Source: Lobulomyces angularis (taxonomy: Eukaryota > Chytridiomycota > Chytridiomycetes > Lobulomycetales > Lobulomycetaceae). From it: DNA of 64,000 bases. The stretch spans positions 1 through 64,000 of the forward strand of contig JADHYX010000077.1 of NCBI GenBank assembly GCA_027604685.1, written 5' to 3'. Position numbers and translations under genes: made by a program. Below the pieces are notes generated by a model. The model was given only the letters and a program-made list of their open reading frames with translations. It did not search any database and had not been told where the DNA came from. This document shows positions 47,094 through 60,112 of the stretch, piece after piece. Numbering within the stretch: position 1 is the first letter of the stretch; each line of letters starts with the position of its first letter.

Positions 47094-47702
47094 ATGCCTA
47101 TGTTTAAAGCAGCCAGCGCTACTAGAGCCCTAATATCGTCAGAGGCGGATAAAACAAATTTTAGAATTCCAAAAGCAGGTAGATTCAGCAACAGAGTGTT
47201 TCAAATTGTTGTAAGTTTGGGGGCTTGGTTATTTTTGGGGAGACAAGGAAAAAAATTAGTTGAAACTTACACTTTAGGACAAGTAATTAGTTTGCATTGG
47301 ATTTTATCAATTTTTTCACCAATTGTATCTGGTGGATTAATTTTAATGTATCTAATGCCGTGGTTCAAAAAAAGCTGGAACTCCCGAAAATTACTCAAAG
47401 TTGAATTTTTCTTTGATTTGGTACTTTTTTCCTTATGGACCTTGATGTTTGCTGTCGAAGTTAACTACATTGGTGGTAACTGTCCCGCTGGTAGTAGTGA
47501 CGATTGCAATATGTACAACTGGGTGTTGGCTTGGGGAGGATTTAGCATGATTTTTTGGTTTGCAGGAATCTGTTTTGATATTTGGTCTTGGGGTGAAGGT
47601 ATTTATGGTTGGGGAGATAGATTGACAGACAGTGAAGCAGATTCTGTCTTGAGACGATTAAGTAAAGGCACAAGCAGTTCTCAAAGAAGCAGAAGATTTT
47701 GA
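47094..47702 (+). CDS. MARVEL-like four-helix membrane protein
   Basis: Intronless, 202 residues, MPMFKAASATRALISS to TGA at 47700-47702. Four hydrophobic helices: about residues 35-50 (VFQIVVSLGAWLFLG), 65-88 (SLHWILSIFSPIVSGGLILM), 103-122 (FFFDLVLFSLWTLMFAVE) and 142-165 (WVLAWGGFSMIFWFAGICFD). Between helices 3 and 4 is a loop with GGNCPAGSSDDC, a spaced Cys pair as in fungal MARVEL (membrane-associating, Nce102-like) proteins. Both ends are basic and cytosolic; the tail is Ser/Arg-rich (SSSQRSRRF). Such proteins organise plasma-membrane domains and secretion. Tail-to-tail with TAF1. Its lack of introns is unusual among the neighbours. Confidence 0.75.
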   Translation: MPMFKAASATRALISSEADKTNFRIPKAGRFSNRVFQIVVSLGAWLFLGRQGKKLVETYTLGQVISLHWILSIFSPIVSGGLILMYLMPWFKKSWNSRKLLKVEFFFDLVLFSLWTLMFAVEVNYIGGNCPAGSSDDCNMYNWVLAWGGFSMIFWFAGICFDIWSWGEGIYGWGDRLTDSEADSVLRRLSKGTSSSQRSRRF

Positions 47703-48047
47703 ACATGCTTTCCAATATATATATACCCATTAATCCATACCCAGTAATTGCAAAATTTATTTAAAGGCTAAATATTATTATTTATATAGCAGTTTCATTT
47801 TATTTAAACTTAACATTTAGTAGTTGATTATTAGTAAAATATATTTCTAAGAAATTCTATTCTACACCACTTTTCATTAAAATCACCAAAAGCATTAATT
47901 TCAAAAAGGTTTTATTAATCTAGATATACATAATTACACAATTTGAATTTTAATGAATCTAATATTAATAACTCCCATCTGTTAACATTTATCCACAGTT
48001 TCTCGAAACCATGCCATATTGCAAAAATATTAATGAAACTAGCTACA
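47703..48047. other. Convergent 3' intergenic region, MARVEL gene / TAF1
   Basis: About 345 bp of AT-rich DNA between two convergent stops; nothing further is seen. Confidence 0.5.
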
Positions 48048-51000
48048 TTATTTTACTGCTGCTGAAGCAGTATTACCAAACACAACCTTCAGTGACCTAG
48101 TTTGAGATTCAGCGGTATCCCTAAAAAAATGTAACTTAGATTAAAACCTTTAAAAATTTACTCATATTTTCCTAAAAACGAATCACTTTTGGACTTTTTA
48201 ACATCTAATAGAAATTAGTTGACATCAAATCAAATATTTACCACCTGCACTATAAGTATTGCCATCGCTTTTATTTTTTCTTTTTAAGTTTTTCTGCAAT
48301 TTTCTTAATTGTTCCAATGTTCTCTTTCTTCTTTTCTTTCTCTCTTCTTCCTCTGTACCCCTTTCTTCATTCCTACAAATGATAAAAATTTTAATATAAA
48401 AGGCCTGAGGAAAATTGGTGCTAACTTTCTTGAGTCTCTTTCTATCAAAGTCCTTTGTCTAATGTATGCATTCATTAACCTTACGTCACTAATAATTTCA
48501 CTTTTCCATTCCATACCTACCTAAAGTAAAAAAAAATAAGATTCGTATTAATAGATAATTACTACCAGCCTGTTTATAACTAAAACTTTATTTCGGCTCA
48601 GCTGGTAACTACCACTGCTTTCAGCAATACTCATCGTATCAAAATTATCCTCTTTTTCTTGCATTTGTAAGTAATTTCCAGGAGTTTGTGGTTGCGGTGT
48701 GGTAATGCAAAGGGAAGAGTTTTGGTATTCTTGTTTAATTTCTGTATCTTGTTCGATTTCCATAGCCTGCTTTTCGAAAAAAATCATAAAATATAGTAAA
48801 AATAATCTCGTTACATTTTGATCCTCAAAATCCTCTACATTTTCCTCTTCCTCGTCTATTATATCCTCTTTTGAAGATAAGCATCTCCATTGTGCTTTCC
48901 AAATCCTATTTCTCTGCAAAAAATTTAAATCCAAGTGATAAAAAAAAAAATACTTCTTCATTATAGGCTAAAGCCTGTTCCTGAGAGGAATATTTTTTGC
49001 TTGCAGCATTTAGTTTCTCATTTATTAGAACTAAAATAATATTTAAATAATTTTAAGAGCAAGTTTGATATACTAATTCTCTGTTCTTGTGGCACAGATT
49101 GTCTAAAAAACATTTCTTTTAAGGAACCCTTCATAAAACTAAATGCTTCACCTCGTCCGCTGGGATCTCCAGGACCATACAGCCGCAACATTCCTTTTCC
49201 CTACATAAATTTTGATTTATTTCTTCCCAAATGAATGTGTGTGTGTTACCGTTTGAGTGGTGGTTATAAAATTACTTGTTATAACCCATGATGCCAATTG
49301 TACTTCCAACTCTTCAGATGTACCATTTCCTGTACCATTGGTGCCTACTTCACTTTCATTTTCACCATCTGCAATATCTTTTTCCGAAGTAAAATCTTTT
49401 GTTGCGTACCCAGCGTCTCGTAACCACTGTTCCCCTACCATCATGCTTTCGTATCCACAAAGCATTTCAGGTGTTACCATACTCCTGATTTCGTCTTCGC
49501 TAGGAATAGTAGTTCCTGGCTTTAGCTTCCACCATCCAGTGTTGTCTCCTTTTCTTTGAAATTGAGCAAAATCTTTCAATTTTTGTTTTATTTTATTTTC
49601 CCCTAAAGTTGGAAAGGCTTTAACTAATTGTTCAACTCTTAACCTCCTGTAAATATCTAGTTTCATTAATCGGTAAGAAGCTACCTTCATAACAATGCAT
49701 AATTATTCACTGTCTGAAATTCTTTTAATGGTATACCTGTACTCTTAACTTAAGTAGGTTACTCGCTTTTCTAGATTGTGGCCTTGGAACTTCCATCATA
49801 GGATAAGTTTGTCCGACGCAGTATATAGATGGGATTTCTCTTAAAAAATATTTGGTTCTTTTGTCGGCAACATGTCTAATAATAAATTAATCTTTCAAGG
49901 GTTCTAGAATAGTTACCGAATTAGTAGGAAGTCAGTGGGATGGACATCGTGCCGAAATAATGGCGCTCTAAATAGATTATTATACAAAGTCTGAACGGTT
50001 TTTCCTTTTTCGACATCACCAAAGTCAAAAAACGGGGATGCATCCACCAAATCTAATGGCATGTGTGATCCATGTTCAAACTGCAGAACAATTATATAAA
50101 TATAAACCTCTAAGAAATTAATTACCGTTGGTATGTAATTGTCATTTTCATTTTTTTTTCGATAATAATTATGAATTAGACTTGTCATTCCAACATTGTT
50201 TATCAATGGAGGTTGTTCTTCCTAATAAGGATGTAAATATTAAATTAATATTGTAACAGTATATACTGAGTATTCAAGTAAAATGAATTTGCTGGTATCT
50301 TTTAAGCTTATGTCTTTTCCACTTTTCATTAATTCCAATATATCAAAATTTCCAATTCCAAATTGCTTTTTTAATTTATTTTTTTTATCTTTTTTTTTTC
50401 CTTTTACTCTGCTGAATTTAATATCTTCTAATTTGGGAAATTTACAATTTGGTCTGTGAAAAGATCTTAAATCATTTATAGAAAGTTTGGTTTTGAACTA
50501 AAAACTTGATTTAGTTAGTTTCTAAAATTATAAGTAATTACATATCTAGAGTTTAGCAATAAAGCGGGTAGGGCATGCTGAATTTTTGCTGGCCCAAAAC
50601 TTTGTTTTATCCTGCTAGCTGCTTTCTTACTCAGCACTTCGTAGCTATAATCATCGGATATATTAAATTTATCAGTTGGTTGCTTATGATGTACAATTTT
50701 CTAAAATAAAGTTTCAATGCAATTAGGTTGTTGGAAATAATAATTTTACCGGTTGATTAAAAAGAGGTTTGTGATGTTGATTATTCAGGTTTTGATCATG
50801 TAATAGATGCCTGTTGTTTTCTTCAAACATCAGTTTCAGTTTAAAAGAGTGGTGACCATAAATTCTTTCATCTGGTTTATTTGAAGTAATATTTTCTTGT
50901 TGACGATAATTATCACCCTCATAAATATAATCCCACGTTCCACTATCTAGCTCGAAGTTTGGTATATATTTTTCAATGCCTACTTTATTTTTAGTTTGAG

Positions 51001-52240
51001 TCCGTAAAAATTCCTTGTTATCAGTTGGTAGATTAAGTTCCCAATCAGTAATGATTAACGGGTCAAACTCGTAGTTTGAAAGTGACTGCCATCATTTAAA
51101 AAAAATTTCAAAAATTAAAGAAATTTTGATATACCGAATTCTTTAAGGAATCTTCTTTAATTTTATCTTTAATAGGTGTCTGTGGTTCCTTTGAATTTAA
51201 TAAAAAATCGTCACCGTCGTGATGTTGATATGGTTTCAAGCCGGTATTATTGTATGATTTCATATTAAACAATTCTCTATCATCTCTATTGATATAATAC
51301 GAATCTCTTACAGCCGCTAAAAGGATTGAGTTAACATAAAACATAAAAAATTACCTCGTTTTCCGATTTTCCTAGCGGGCTTACTAATTTTATTTTGGGT
51401 TTCGGAAGTTACTCCCACCAAAGTATTGCAAAACAAATCAGTAAATTTTAAAACTTTGCCATTTCGAAAATTTGGAAAAATTTTTTTGAATTCCTGGTTA
51501 TTTTTTAAATTCAAATTTTTTTGAGTTATAACTTTTTCCTCAATGATTTTTTCTGAATTACTTTCATCTTTTGCTTCTTCTTGCTTAATATCAGTTTCCA
51601 TTATATTCGGTATCTCCGAAATTATAACTTTCGCCTCTTCCTCCTGAAATTTATTTTGAATATCTTCGCTAGTAGTATTGTCTTTAATTACTGGAAGGTC
51701 AGGTACAAAATCAAATATTTCATTTAAATCATCCTGCTCCAAAAATAAATTGTCCTCGAATAAAAATTTTTGGCTGCTTTCATTATCGAAGTCATAATCA
51801 TCATTGTCAGTTACGCTGTTTTTTGCTCTTATGAACGAAATTAAGTTACTTGAATTTGGTTCTGTATCAACAGGTATAAAAGAATAAGGTTCGGTAGCAA
51901 AATTAAATTCATTATCATTACTTTTTTGAGTTTGAGGTTCCAGATCCTCTTCTTCTTCGACTAATTCTACTTCATTTGAAAAGTCTTCCGCATTTTCGTT
52001 TGGTTTTATCTTGTAATCTTTATCATTATTGGATTCTGTTTCCTCTGGAAAACCAATTATGTTAGTATTTACAAAGTTACTTAAATATCCTCCTTCATCT
52101 TCTAATGCTTCCCTAATTTCCTATTTTCAGTATAAGTTTTATACTATTGAATTCTCTTGTAGTATTTATTTTTATAATTTTACCGGATCCAATGCATTAT
52201 CATCACTGTCAAATCCAAATAAATATTGTAAGGATGACAT
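48048..52240 (-). CDS. TAF1: Transcription initiation factor TFIID subunit 1 (TAF1)
   Basis: Largest TFIID subunit and scaffold. About fifteen exons, roughly 1,100 residues. The start is the ATG at 52238-52240 (MSSLQYLFGFDSDD), the usual TAF1 opening, followed by a long acidic N-terminal region. The DUF3591 core is clear: EEQPPLINNVGMTSLIHNYY, GSHMPLDLVDASPFFDFGDV, NLFRAPLFRHDVHPTDFLLI, REIPSIYCVGQTYPMMEVPR, the winged-helix part YRLMKLDIYRRLR...AFPTLGENKIKQKLKDF, then MVTPEMLCGYESMMVGEQWL. Next come GDPSGRGEAFSFM, a Gln/Glu linker, WKSEIISDVRLMNAYIRQR (histone-fold-like helices after the core) and a basic RKKRKRTLEQL stretch, ending SLKVVFGNTASAAVK. It ends without bromodomains, as in yeast. 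A single gene upstream of MSH5's 3' end, same strand. Confidence 0.92.
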
Positions 52241-52551
52241 AAAACTGAATTAAGTAAAACCCTCTTTAAATTTCAAAACAATTTGTCTTCTCAAAAAATG
52301 TACTAAGTATTTGACAGTGTGAATGGATCTAATCTTTTTAAAGGACTTATACATTTTTCCAACTAACCAAAATTTATTGCAGGAATTAGAGACTGAAGTC
52401 TTAGTTATAAAAAAAACATCATTTTTTTAAAAAGTAATAAATTAGCTTTGTTGTTGATATAAAGTTATAACTGTTAAAGCAATGTAAAATATTTACCAAA
52501 TTTTAAAAAAAGTACATAAAGAGTGAAGAAGATTAGAAACAGAACAAAGTA
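52241..52551. promoter_or_regulatory. TAF1 upstream region, MSH5 downstream region
   Basis: About 310 bp, AT-rich, no gene; holds the TAF1 promoter and MSH5 3' end. Confidence 0.45.
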
Positions 52552-55500
52552 TTAAATTATGTTTTCAAATTGTTCCAATTTTGAAAATAACCTTTCAGTA
52601 TCATTACCTTTGATATCATCCTCTGTACATTCCAATTTTTTTTTAAAAAATAAACTAGGAAAAAATTGCTCACAAAAGTTTTCCACAGCAGTTATGCAAT
52701 TTTTTCCTAGCTTTTTTAGGTAGTATCCCTCCACTGAATCTACCCTTAAATCTTTTCCTTTTGAAACAAGAATTGATATTTCCTTTCCTAAAAACCGTAA
52801 ATAGTATTGTTATCTTTTTTTCTGTTGTAAACCTCTTTGAACAATTTTATCAGGAATATTAGCAAGGGACGCACAATAAAGACCCCAGGATGATAAGGCA
52901 ATTCCAGGTGATACCCTAAAAATTCTAATAAGATAAACCAAAAATAGTACTTATATAGAAATATCAATCCATCAGCATCTTCTTGATAAATATCCATAGT
53001 TAACTTTTGTATTTGGTTTTCTTCAAAATTTAAAATTTGTTTTTCAAGAAAAAATATTTCATGAAAGTGTGTAGCAGCAAGAAATTTTGGAGCTTCTTTC
53101 TTTTTGGAAATTAGATGTTCAATGGTAGCACAGAATAATCCAACACCATCTTAAATTAACACTTTTAAAAGAAAATAAACTACAAATGTTACCACTGGAC
53201 TGGGTTCCTTTGCCAAATCTTAAATAGCAATTAAAATATGCGAATTTATTTTAATACTCGTCAAATAAAACTAATGAGCGTCTAGTACAACTTCTTAAAG
53301 CAACAGATACTTGATGTAAATCAATCATAAAAGCGCTTTCCATCTAAACCTAAATAATTTTTAATGAAGAAAGTCATTTACCTTTGATACACTTTCCCTT
53401 GTTTGTACTCTGGTGAATATTTTATCCGTCAACCCTATTGTTGCCTGCTTTGCAGGTACAAACGATCCAATGTGACTCATGAAAACAATTAGAGCAATCT
53501 ATAGAAAAAGAGCAAAATAAATGATACTTCAAAAGATGTGAAGGTAATATACTTCTTTTAAGTACACAGATTTTCCTTGTTTAGTTTTATCAAAATATTA
53601 TCTTAAAAATAAATGATTTTAAAAGGTATACCACTAAAATTTGGCCCAGTTAAAACAATACCACTAGGTTTTCCATATCCGTTATTGTTGTAACCCAATG
53701 TTACATCATTAGGAATAAAACTTGCAACACATAATTCCTGTAATGGGTGTCTGCCCTCAACAATTTCTAGAAAATTTTCTTCTGTGACTTTCGGTCTATA
53801 TTGTGTATTGTAAGTATTCAATCTTTAAAATAGTCAAACCTTGTATATCCATATTTTTTAGAAGCCTCCGCGAAAGACAATATACAATCCAATTCTGCGC
53901 TATGCTTTGAAATTTTTGTAAGTAATCTGGAGTACGGTAATATTTTTTCTTGTAAAGTTTGAATTATTTCTATTTCGCGATCTACAATGGAGTATATTTT
54001 CAAATCATAGTGCGCAATAGTATATTATTAATAAAAAACCTGCGATAAGTGAATGCAGATCACCTAAAGATTCGTCTAGTTCTAAAGTGGATATGCTAAT
54101 CAACAATGTATATTGTAATATAAATACCAAACATTGTATCATTTTTATAGTAAACTGTGGATGCAGTGCAAAATTGAAATATTAATCCTTGTATATCTTT
54201 AAAACTGTCACAGTCACTTTGAAAAGGCAAAGCAATCAGATATCCTAACTGGGGAAAATAAATGACTCGTAAGCTACTTTTCGGGTTTTCCAACTTAAGA
54301 TTGGCACTAACTTGATATGCGACTTTGCTGTTTAAATTAGAAATATTTTTCTGAGCTCAACTTACCCCAGATATTCGTCTAAACCATGAAATTTAACTTT
54401 CATTGCATCCAATTCTAAATCTACCTGTTAAAAGGCAAAAAATAAAATATTTCATTAAAATGTCCTTACACCAACTTTTACAACAGTTCTACTATCTTCA
54501 TTAAGCTCAGATTCGTCAAAATCTACGACCTGTAATATTTTTTGACACAAGTCTGTAACATCTTTGTGAAATATTGAATCAATTAACTAAGAGAATGAAA
54601 ATTGTATATGCATAAGTTATTTACATCGAAAATGAAAAAGATTACATTTTTAAGTATAAGAGTAGAATTTAAATTGACATCTTCGAACAAATCTTCTAAA
54701 AATTCCTTTAAACGCAAGCAACTTAAACAGAATTTAGATAAAAATTCAAAATCCTTTAAAGAACTTTTTTTTTTTAAATTGTTAATAACTTTTTCCACAT
54801 TTCCAAGTTTTCTCAAAATCCCTTTAAGATTTTGGATTAGTAATCCACCTTCTTTTTTATCAGCATATAAAATTAAGCTGATACAATCTTGTCTAGCATT
54901 AATTTCTTTTATATCTAAGCTTGGACGCATGAACCAGTTGCGAAGTAACCTAGTATGCAAACAATTTAATAAAGCAATTAAATAAATGCTTACTGCTTCC
55001 CAGGGGAAGTACATGTCGAATTTAGAATACCTAGCAATCATTAATTATTTCTTACCTTTTCATTTTCGCATACCAAATAACGATAAGCCCTCTTTACAGT
55101 TTCGATAGGAATGCATGTTCGGGTGATTTATCGTTTCAAACACTTGTAATGAACTATTTTTATAAATAATCAATTGCGATATAGAAGTTGAATAAGAAGA
55201 ACCATAAGGCATCAGCGTTAATGTGCATGACCTCCTTTCTTAAAAACAATACGAATCATTAAAAGTGTGAAAAAACAGTTTAGTTATACAAAGTAAATTG
55301 TTCAATCCCCTCGACAAAGTTATTTTCATTTCCATCCTCACAATCTACATCCTCCTCATCTAAATTACCATATCTTGCTCTTTTTCTTTTGATACTCTCC
55401 TCAATATTTTGCCTCTTATCCATTATGCCTGACAACTTTAATTTTCTAATGTAATTGAGAAGGGCACCAGCTGACCCAACCATTTCTTGTTTATCCATAG

Positions 55501-56809
55501 AAACAATACTTTCCAGATAAAGCAATTTAAAGTTATTTCCATTTTCCAGATTAAAAATTTGTTCATATGTGGATTTAGAAGTTTCTATGTAGTCTTTGTC
55601 AGCAATTTTTAAGTTCATCAATCTATTCTTCCCGTTAATGTATGAAAATTCACTTGTTGGCCTTAATTCAAAAGTCAGTTCATTATATTCATCTATTTTT
55701 TGCAATCTTGTTGCAGATATCTCTTTTCTTTGAGACAGCTTCGAAACGTGATTGATTAATAACTGTAACTTTTCATCAATTTTGGTGGGACATATTATAA
55801 TTTTTGGTTGTATCTGATAAATTACTTAAAGAAAAATAAAATAAAAGGAGATGAGATTAAGATATTATTATTTTTACACAATTTAACAATTTCAAATTGT
55901 GAATTTTCTTCGACGTCTTCCATTAAATACAGTCGATTTTTTTCAAAGTTGAAAAAAGCGCAGCCCAACTTTCTACAGCGATATGAGATTGCCATAACAA
56001 TCTAAAAATAAAAATAATTAAAATGCCCAAATAATACCTGATCTGCATTAGAATAATCATCAGGACTTTCATTTACAGCATTTGAAGATATTTTTCTACG
56101 GAGCAATTTTAAATCCGACTTTAAGGTGCAATCAACATTTGAGTCTAAAGTACGTTCTATGTCACTAATTTCATCATTTTCTACAGAGAAACCTTCGTCT
56201 TCATCTTGTGAACAACCGCTTTGGATCTTATTCTCCACTTTTTCAGTTTTATGGATGGAATGACCATTTGCAACAATTTGTTGAAAAGAATATTCTGAAC
56301 TACTAAATTCTAAAGTATCCAAAACGTTTCTAGAAGAGGGAACTGTGGCATATTCTAAAAGATTCTCTTGTTGACTTTTTCTGTCAACTGGGTCCAATAA
56401 AGTTTTACTTTCTACGATAGTGCTTGAGCTATCTGATTTATATTTAGAAGAATTATCATGATGAAAGATGAGATTAGGAACTGTGACATATTTTCCGTCA
56501 ATTTTGACTTTTCTAGTGTAAGTGGTGGAAAATGGTTCAAGAAGATCAGTTATTTCGTTATCTTCAGAAAAATTAATATCCTTCTTATTCCCAGTTTGAC
56601 GTTCAACAAAATTATCACTTAATTCATCAACTTTAACATCATCATATGAAGTAGCCTCAATAGGTAGAAGATTCATCAATTCATCATGGTCCTGCATTTC
56701 ATCTCCTATGTCGGCATCACCTGAATTTTCATTGGGAGATAGGATTATATAAAAATATTTCATTAGAAGTTAAAATACTATGAGTTTCAATATTTGCTTT
56801 TTTTGCCAT
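52552..56809 (-). CDS. MSH5: MutS homologue MSH5 (meiotic crossover factor) with acidic N-terminal extension
   Basis: About twenty exons, near 1,050 residues, ending at TAA 52552-52554. The MutS ATPase is diagnostic: FLEIVEGRHPLQELCVASFI, then LTGPNFSGKSVYLKEIALIV (Walker A), VFMSHIGSFVPAKQATIGL, FTRVQTRESVS, SAFMIDLHQVSVALR, SLVLFDEYGKGT (Walker B), KFLAATHFHEIF and VSPGIALSSWGLYCASLANIP. Clamp and lever regions (LLRNWFMRPSLDIKEINARQ, QDCISLIL) lie upstream, and the connector starts IVMAISYRCRKLGCAFF. MSH5 pairs with MSH4 to hold Holliday-junction intermediates. Before the connector is an extra acidic Ser-rich region of about 240 residues (DADIGDEMQDHDEL, DDYSNADQ) absent from usual MSH5 starts. 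The start is the ATG at 56807-56809 (MAKKANIETH) with a 58-nt intron; ATG 56763 is the alternative. Confidence 0.87.
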
Positions 56810-56961
56810 GTTGTTTTATAATTAATAATTTAGTAATCAGTTACTATTGTCTTTCTATTCCACACTTTTTTATTAATATTGTGATTCTTATCAATATTTA
56901 AATCAGTAAAAGGGATCAAATGGAAAAAATATAGATTTTGAGAACGAGGTTTTCACTCCAA

Positions 56962-58701
56962 ATGATATTATTGAAATTAATGAGAAATTATGCCAATAGA
57001 AGTGGTTCACTTGATGGAATTAGAGTATTAGATCTCACAAGGTAATGATACCTCTCAAACACTAAACTCAAATTATTAGAATTCTTGCTGGTCCCTTTTG
57101 TACTCAAATTTTAGGTATTTCTATCACTTACCAGTAAAGTTTTGTTTACACTGAAAGTTATAAAAACTAAAATATGTGGTAACTACTAGGTGACATGGGG
57201 GCTGAAATTATTAAGGTAGAGAGTAAAAATGGAGATGATACTAGAAGGTAAATTTTAGGTTAACAGTCATTTCTTTTTAAAATTTAAAGATGGGGACCAC
57301 CTTTTGTTGAATGTAATGATGATAAGCCCGCTGAATCAGCTTATTTTCTTGGCATTAACAGGTTTTTTTTTTTTTTTTTTACTTCAATAGTAACTTCCTT
57401 TGTTCATCTTTTAAAAAAAAATCAGAAATAAAAAATCTGTGACAATTGATTTTAAGACAGAAAAAGGAAGAGATCTCATTAAAAAACTCGCTGTAAAAAG
57501 TGATATATTAATTGAAAACTTTTTGCCGAATAAATTAAAATCCTTTGGAATTTGTTATGAAGAGTTAAAAATTGTAAATCCCAAATTGATTTATTGTTCT
57601 ATAACTGGATATGGTCCTGATGGACCTTATTCAGGTAAACCTGGTAATGTTTAATTGTAAATAAAAGGAAAAGGGATTTTTTACTTTTACTAGGATATGA
57701 TGCAGTAATAAGTGCTGCTGCAGGATTAATGCACATTACAGGAGAGGAAGGTACTTGTAACCTTCTAGTTTTCTATTTTTTATAATCTTTCAAGGTGGTA
57801 CTCCGGTTAAGGTAGGCGTTGCTATCACAGATGTTACTACTGGTTTATATGCACATGGAGCAGTTTTGGCTGCATTGTATAAAAGGACGCTAACTGGTAA
57901 AGGTCAAAAAATTGATGTTTCCCTCTTAGAAACACAAGTGGCCACTTTAGTAAACGTTGCACATGACTATCTTTTATGTGGAGTGGAAGGTACAAGGTAG
58001 CTATATTTAGCTTTATTAACTTATTTTATTTCGCAGAATGGGAACTTCACATCCATCCATTGTGCCTTATCAATGTTTTCGAACTAAAGACTCTTATATC
58101 ATGGTTGGAGTAGGAAACGACAAGCAATTCGCAAGCTTCTGCGAAGATATAGAAACTGCAGAATTAGCATCTAATCCTAAATTTAGAACCAATGCATTAA
58201 GGGTTGCCAATAGGAAAGAATTGGTACATTACATTAATTTGTATTTTTTTAATTATTATTGCACTTCAGGTTCAACTTCTAAATGAAGTTTTTGCAAAGA
58301 AAACAACTAAAGATTGGGAAAATATTTTTAATACTAAAAATGCATTTCCTTTTTCAAAAGTAAATAACATTAAAGAAACGTTTGAGAACGAACAAGTATT
58401 GCATAGAAACATGGTCGTTCAGGTAAAGCACCCAAGGATAAAAGAAAAATTAAAGTTGGTAGGGTGAGAAACTTAATGCATTAAACTGTTAAATTTTTTT
58501 ATAGCATTCCTGTTAAATTTAGCGACAACATTAGCAGCATTAGGCTCCCTCCACCAGCGCTAGGGCAGCATAGGTTAAAAATCAATTGTTATTGATAATA
58601 TAATTGTGAAACTTTTTATTTTTAGTCAAGAGGTACTTTCTGAGGTATTAGATATTTCCACTGATGATATTCAAAAATTGATACTGGAAGGTGTAATTTA
58701 A
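56962..58701 (+). CDS. SUGCT: Family III CoA-transferase (SUGCT-like)
   Basis: About twelve exons, near 430 residues. The N-terminus MILLKLMRNYANRS is basic and without acidic residues, fitting mitochondrial import; a second in-frame ATG follows at 56980. Family marks: RVLDLTR, LAGPFCTQILGDMGAEIIKV, NRNKKSVTIDFKTEKGR, LIENFLPNKLKSFGI, PKLIYCSITGYGPDGPY, GYDAVISAAAGLMHITGE, and VGVAITDVTTGLYAHGAVLA with the catalytic Asp, then GKGQKIDVSLLETQVATL. This matches animal succinate-hydroxymethylglutarate CoA-transferase, which turns glutarate into glutaryl-CoA in lysine breakdown, but related family III enzymes (formyl-, carnitine-, alpha-methylacyl-CoA types) are hard to separate. It ends with LPPPALGQHSQEVL and TAA at 58699-58701. 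Divergent from MSH5, 152 bp apart. Confidence 0.87.
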
Positions 58702-58825
58702 GTATTTTTTAAATGTTCACAGCATTGTTAAAGATAAATGTAGTCCAGTTATTTTCAAATAAAAAAAAATAAAAAAAATTAAAAAAAAATATAAAGAAAA
58801 TTTAAAAAAAATAAAGAAAAAAAAG

Positions 58826-60112
58826 ATGCTTCTTGATATTATAACAGTTTATGTATATTTTTTTGGTAAATGAAGTCATTATTTAATTCTTTAGAATAAA
58901 ATTCTAATATATTGTACCAAGAACCTTACCAATGATTATTTTTAGTTTTTTTTAGCTGTTTAACAATTTCGTTGTACAATGCAAGAAAAAATTTTACATA
59001 CCAATTATTATCAATTCTTTCCATATCAAAAGCTTGGTACGAAATTTTTTTTTGGTTATACGACTTATGCTTGAACTCCAACTTAAACTTTGATGCTTGG
59101 TTGAAGGATGCCGATCTTTTTAACAAAGCGTATGTTCTAGTTACTTATCCTCAAGCAAACTGGTTTTGGTCTAGTCAGTTGTTATTTGGTATGCCTGTTT
59201 TATTAGAAAAGTTGTTCCAATCTTTTTTCAATTTTCTTTATCTAGTTAGTTGCACGATATCGTTATTTTTTTCTACAAATACAATAGAAACTAAGCAAAT
59301 AACTAGAAGAGGCATATATATTTCCCACTTACCCAATTGGGTTTTTTTGTTATTAGGCTTTCTTGGAGCCATGTCCTGCGGATTTGGTTGTTTTTTAGGA
59401 CAATTATCAAGTTTGGAAGTTGGTAAATATTTTATTGACTTTATTTTAATACAGTTTGTTTAGTAGATGTAAGAGTTAAAAAAATAAAGAAAATTTCAGT
59501 TTTAAGTTTTGGATGTTACTTGATTTCAACAATATCTATCTTAATTTCACCTTTTTTGATATCAAAGTCAAATTTGTTTAATTTTAATTTAAAATTTTTA
59601 CACTTTACGTTACTCATTCCTTTATTTTTAAATAAGACAAATTATTTTAAACACAATTTTAATGTTAATGTTGGCTATTTAGTATTAAGTCTTACCAGTT
59701 TAGCATCTTATTTAACTCAGATGTATATATTTTTTATGAATGAAGAGAAAGGAAAAGTAGAATATTCTGGGTTTGAAAAACTTTTTGGAGCCGTTTGGTC
59801 AAACAGGTGTCAGACCTCAATTTCTTTTGTAAGTTAAATTATGTATTATTTTCGAAGATGCTTTATTAAATGAACTAAATTTTTTTTATTTTGAAGGATT
59901 TATTTTTTGTCACCTTGATTTCCTTTTATTTTTTTGCAAAATCCTACAATTTGAAAAAAACCAGTTTACAAACCTACTTCAAGTGTGTTGGATTCATTCT
60001 TCTTACGCCGCTACTTAGTATAAGTACTACTTTACCTTTGGTTATGATATTTCGATCAATTAAGGTTGACAATGAGATTGATCTAGTAAATAAATTAAAA
60101 AAAAGAAGATAG
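58826..60112 (+). CDS. Multi-membrane-segment protein of unknown family
   Basis: Four exons, about 370 residues, at least seven hydrophobic segments. The main open frame lacks an ATG; the start that works is the 27-nt exon 58826-58852 (MLLDIITVY), joined by a 42-nt intron to NKILIYCTKNLTNDYFL at 58895. Striking aromatic-rich loops: FDAWLKDADLFNKAYVLVTY continuing PQANWFWSSQLLFG; ISHLPNWVFLLLGFLGAMSC; and FGAVWSNRCQTSISFDLFF across the last intron. The C-terminus is short and basic (LVNKLKKRR). The motif density suggests a conserved family, but I cannot name it. No signal peptide or catalytic motif is visible. It follows the CoA-transferase on the same strand and converges on the PH-domain gene. 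Confidence 0.7.
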
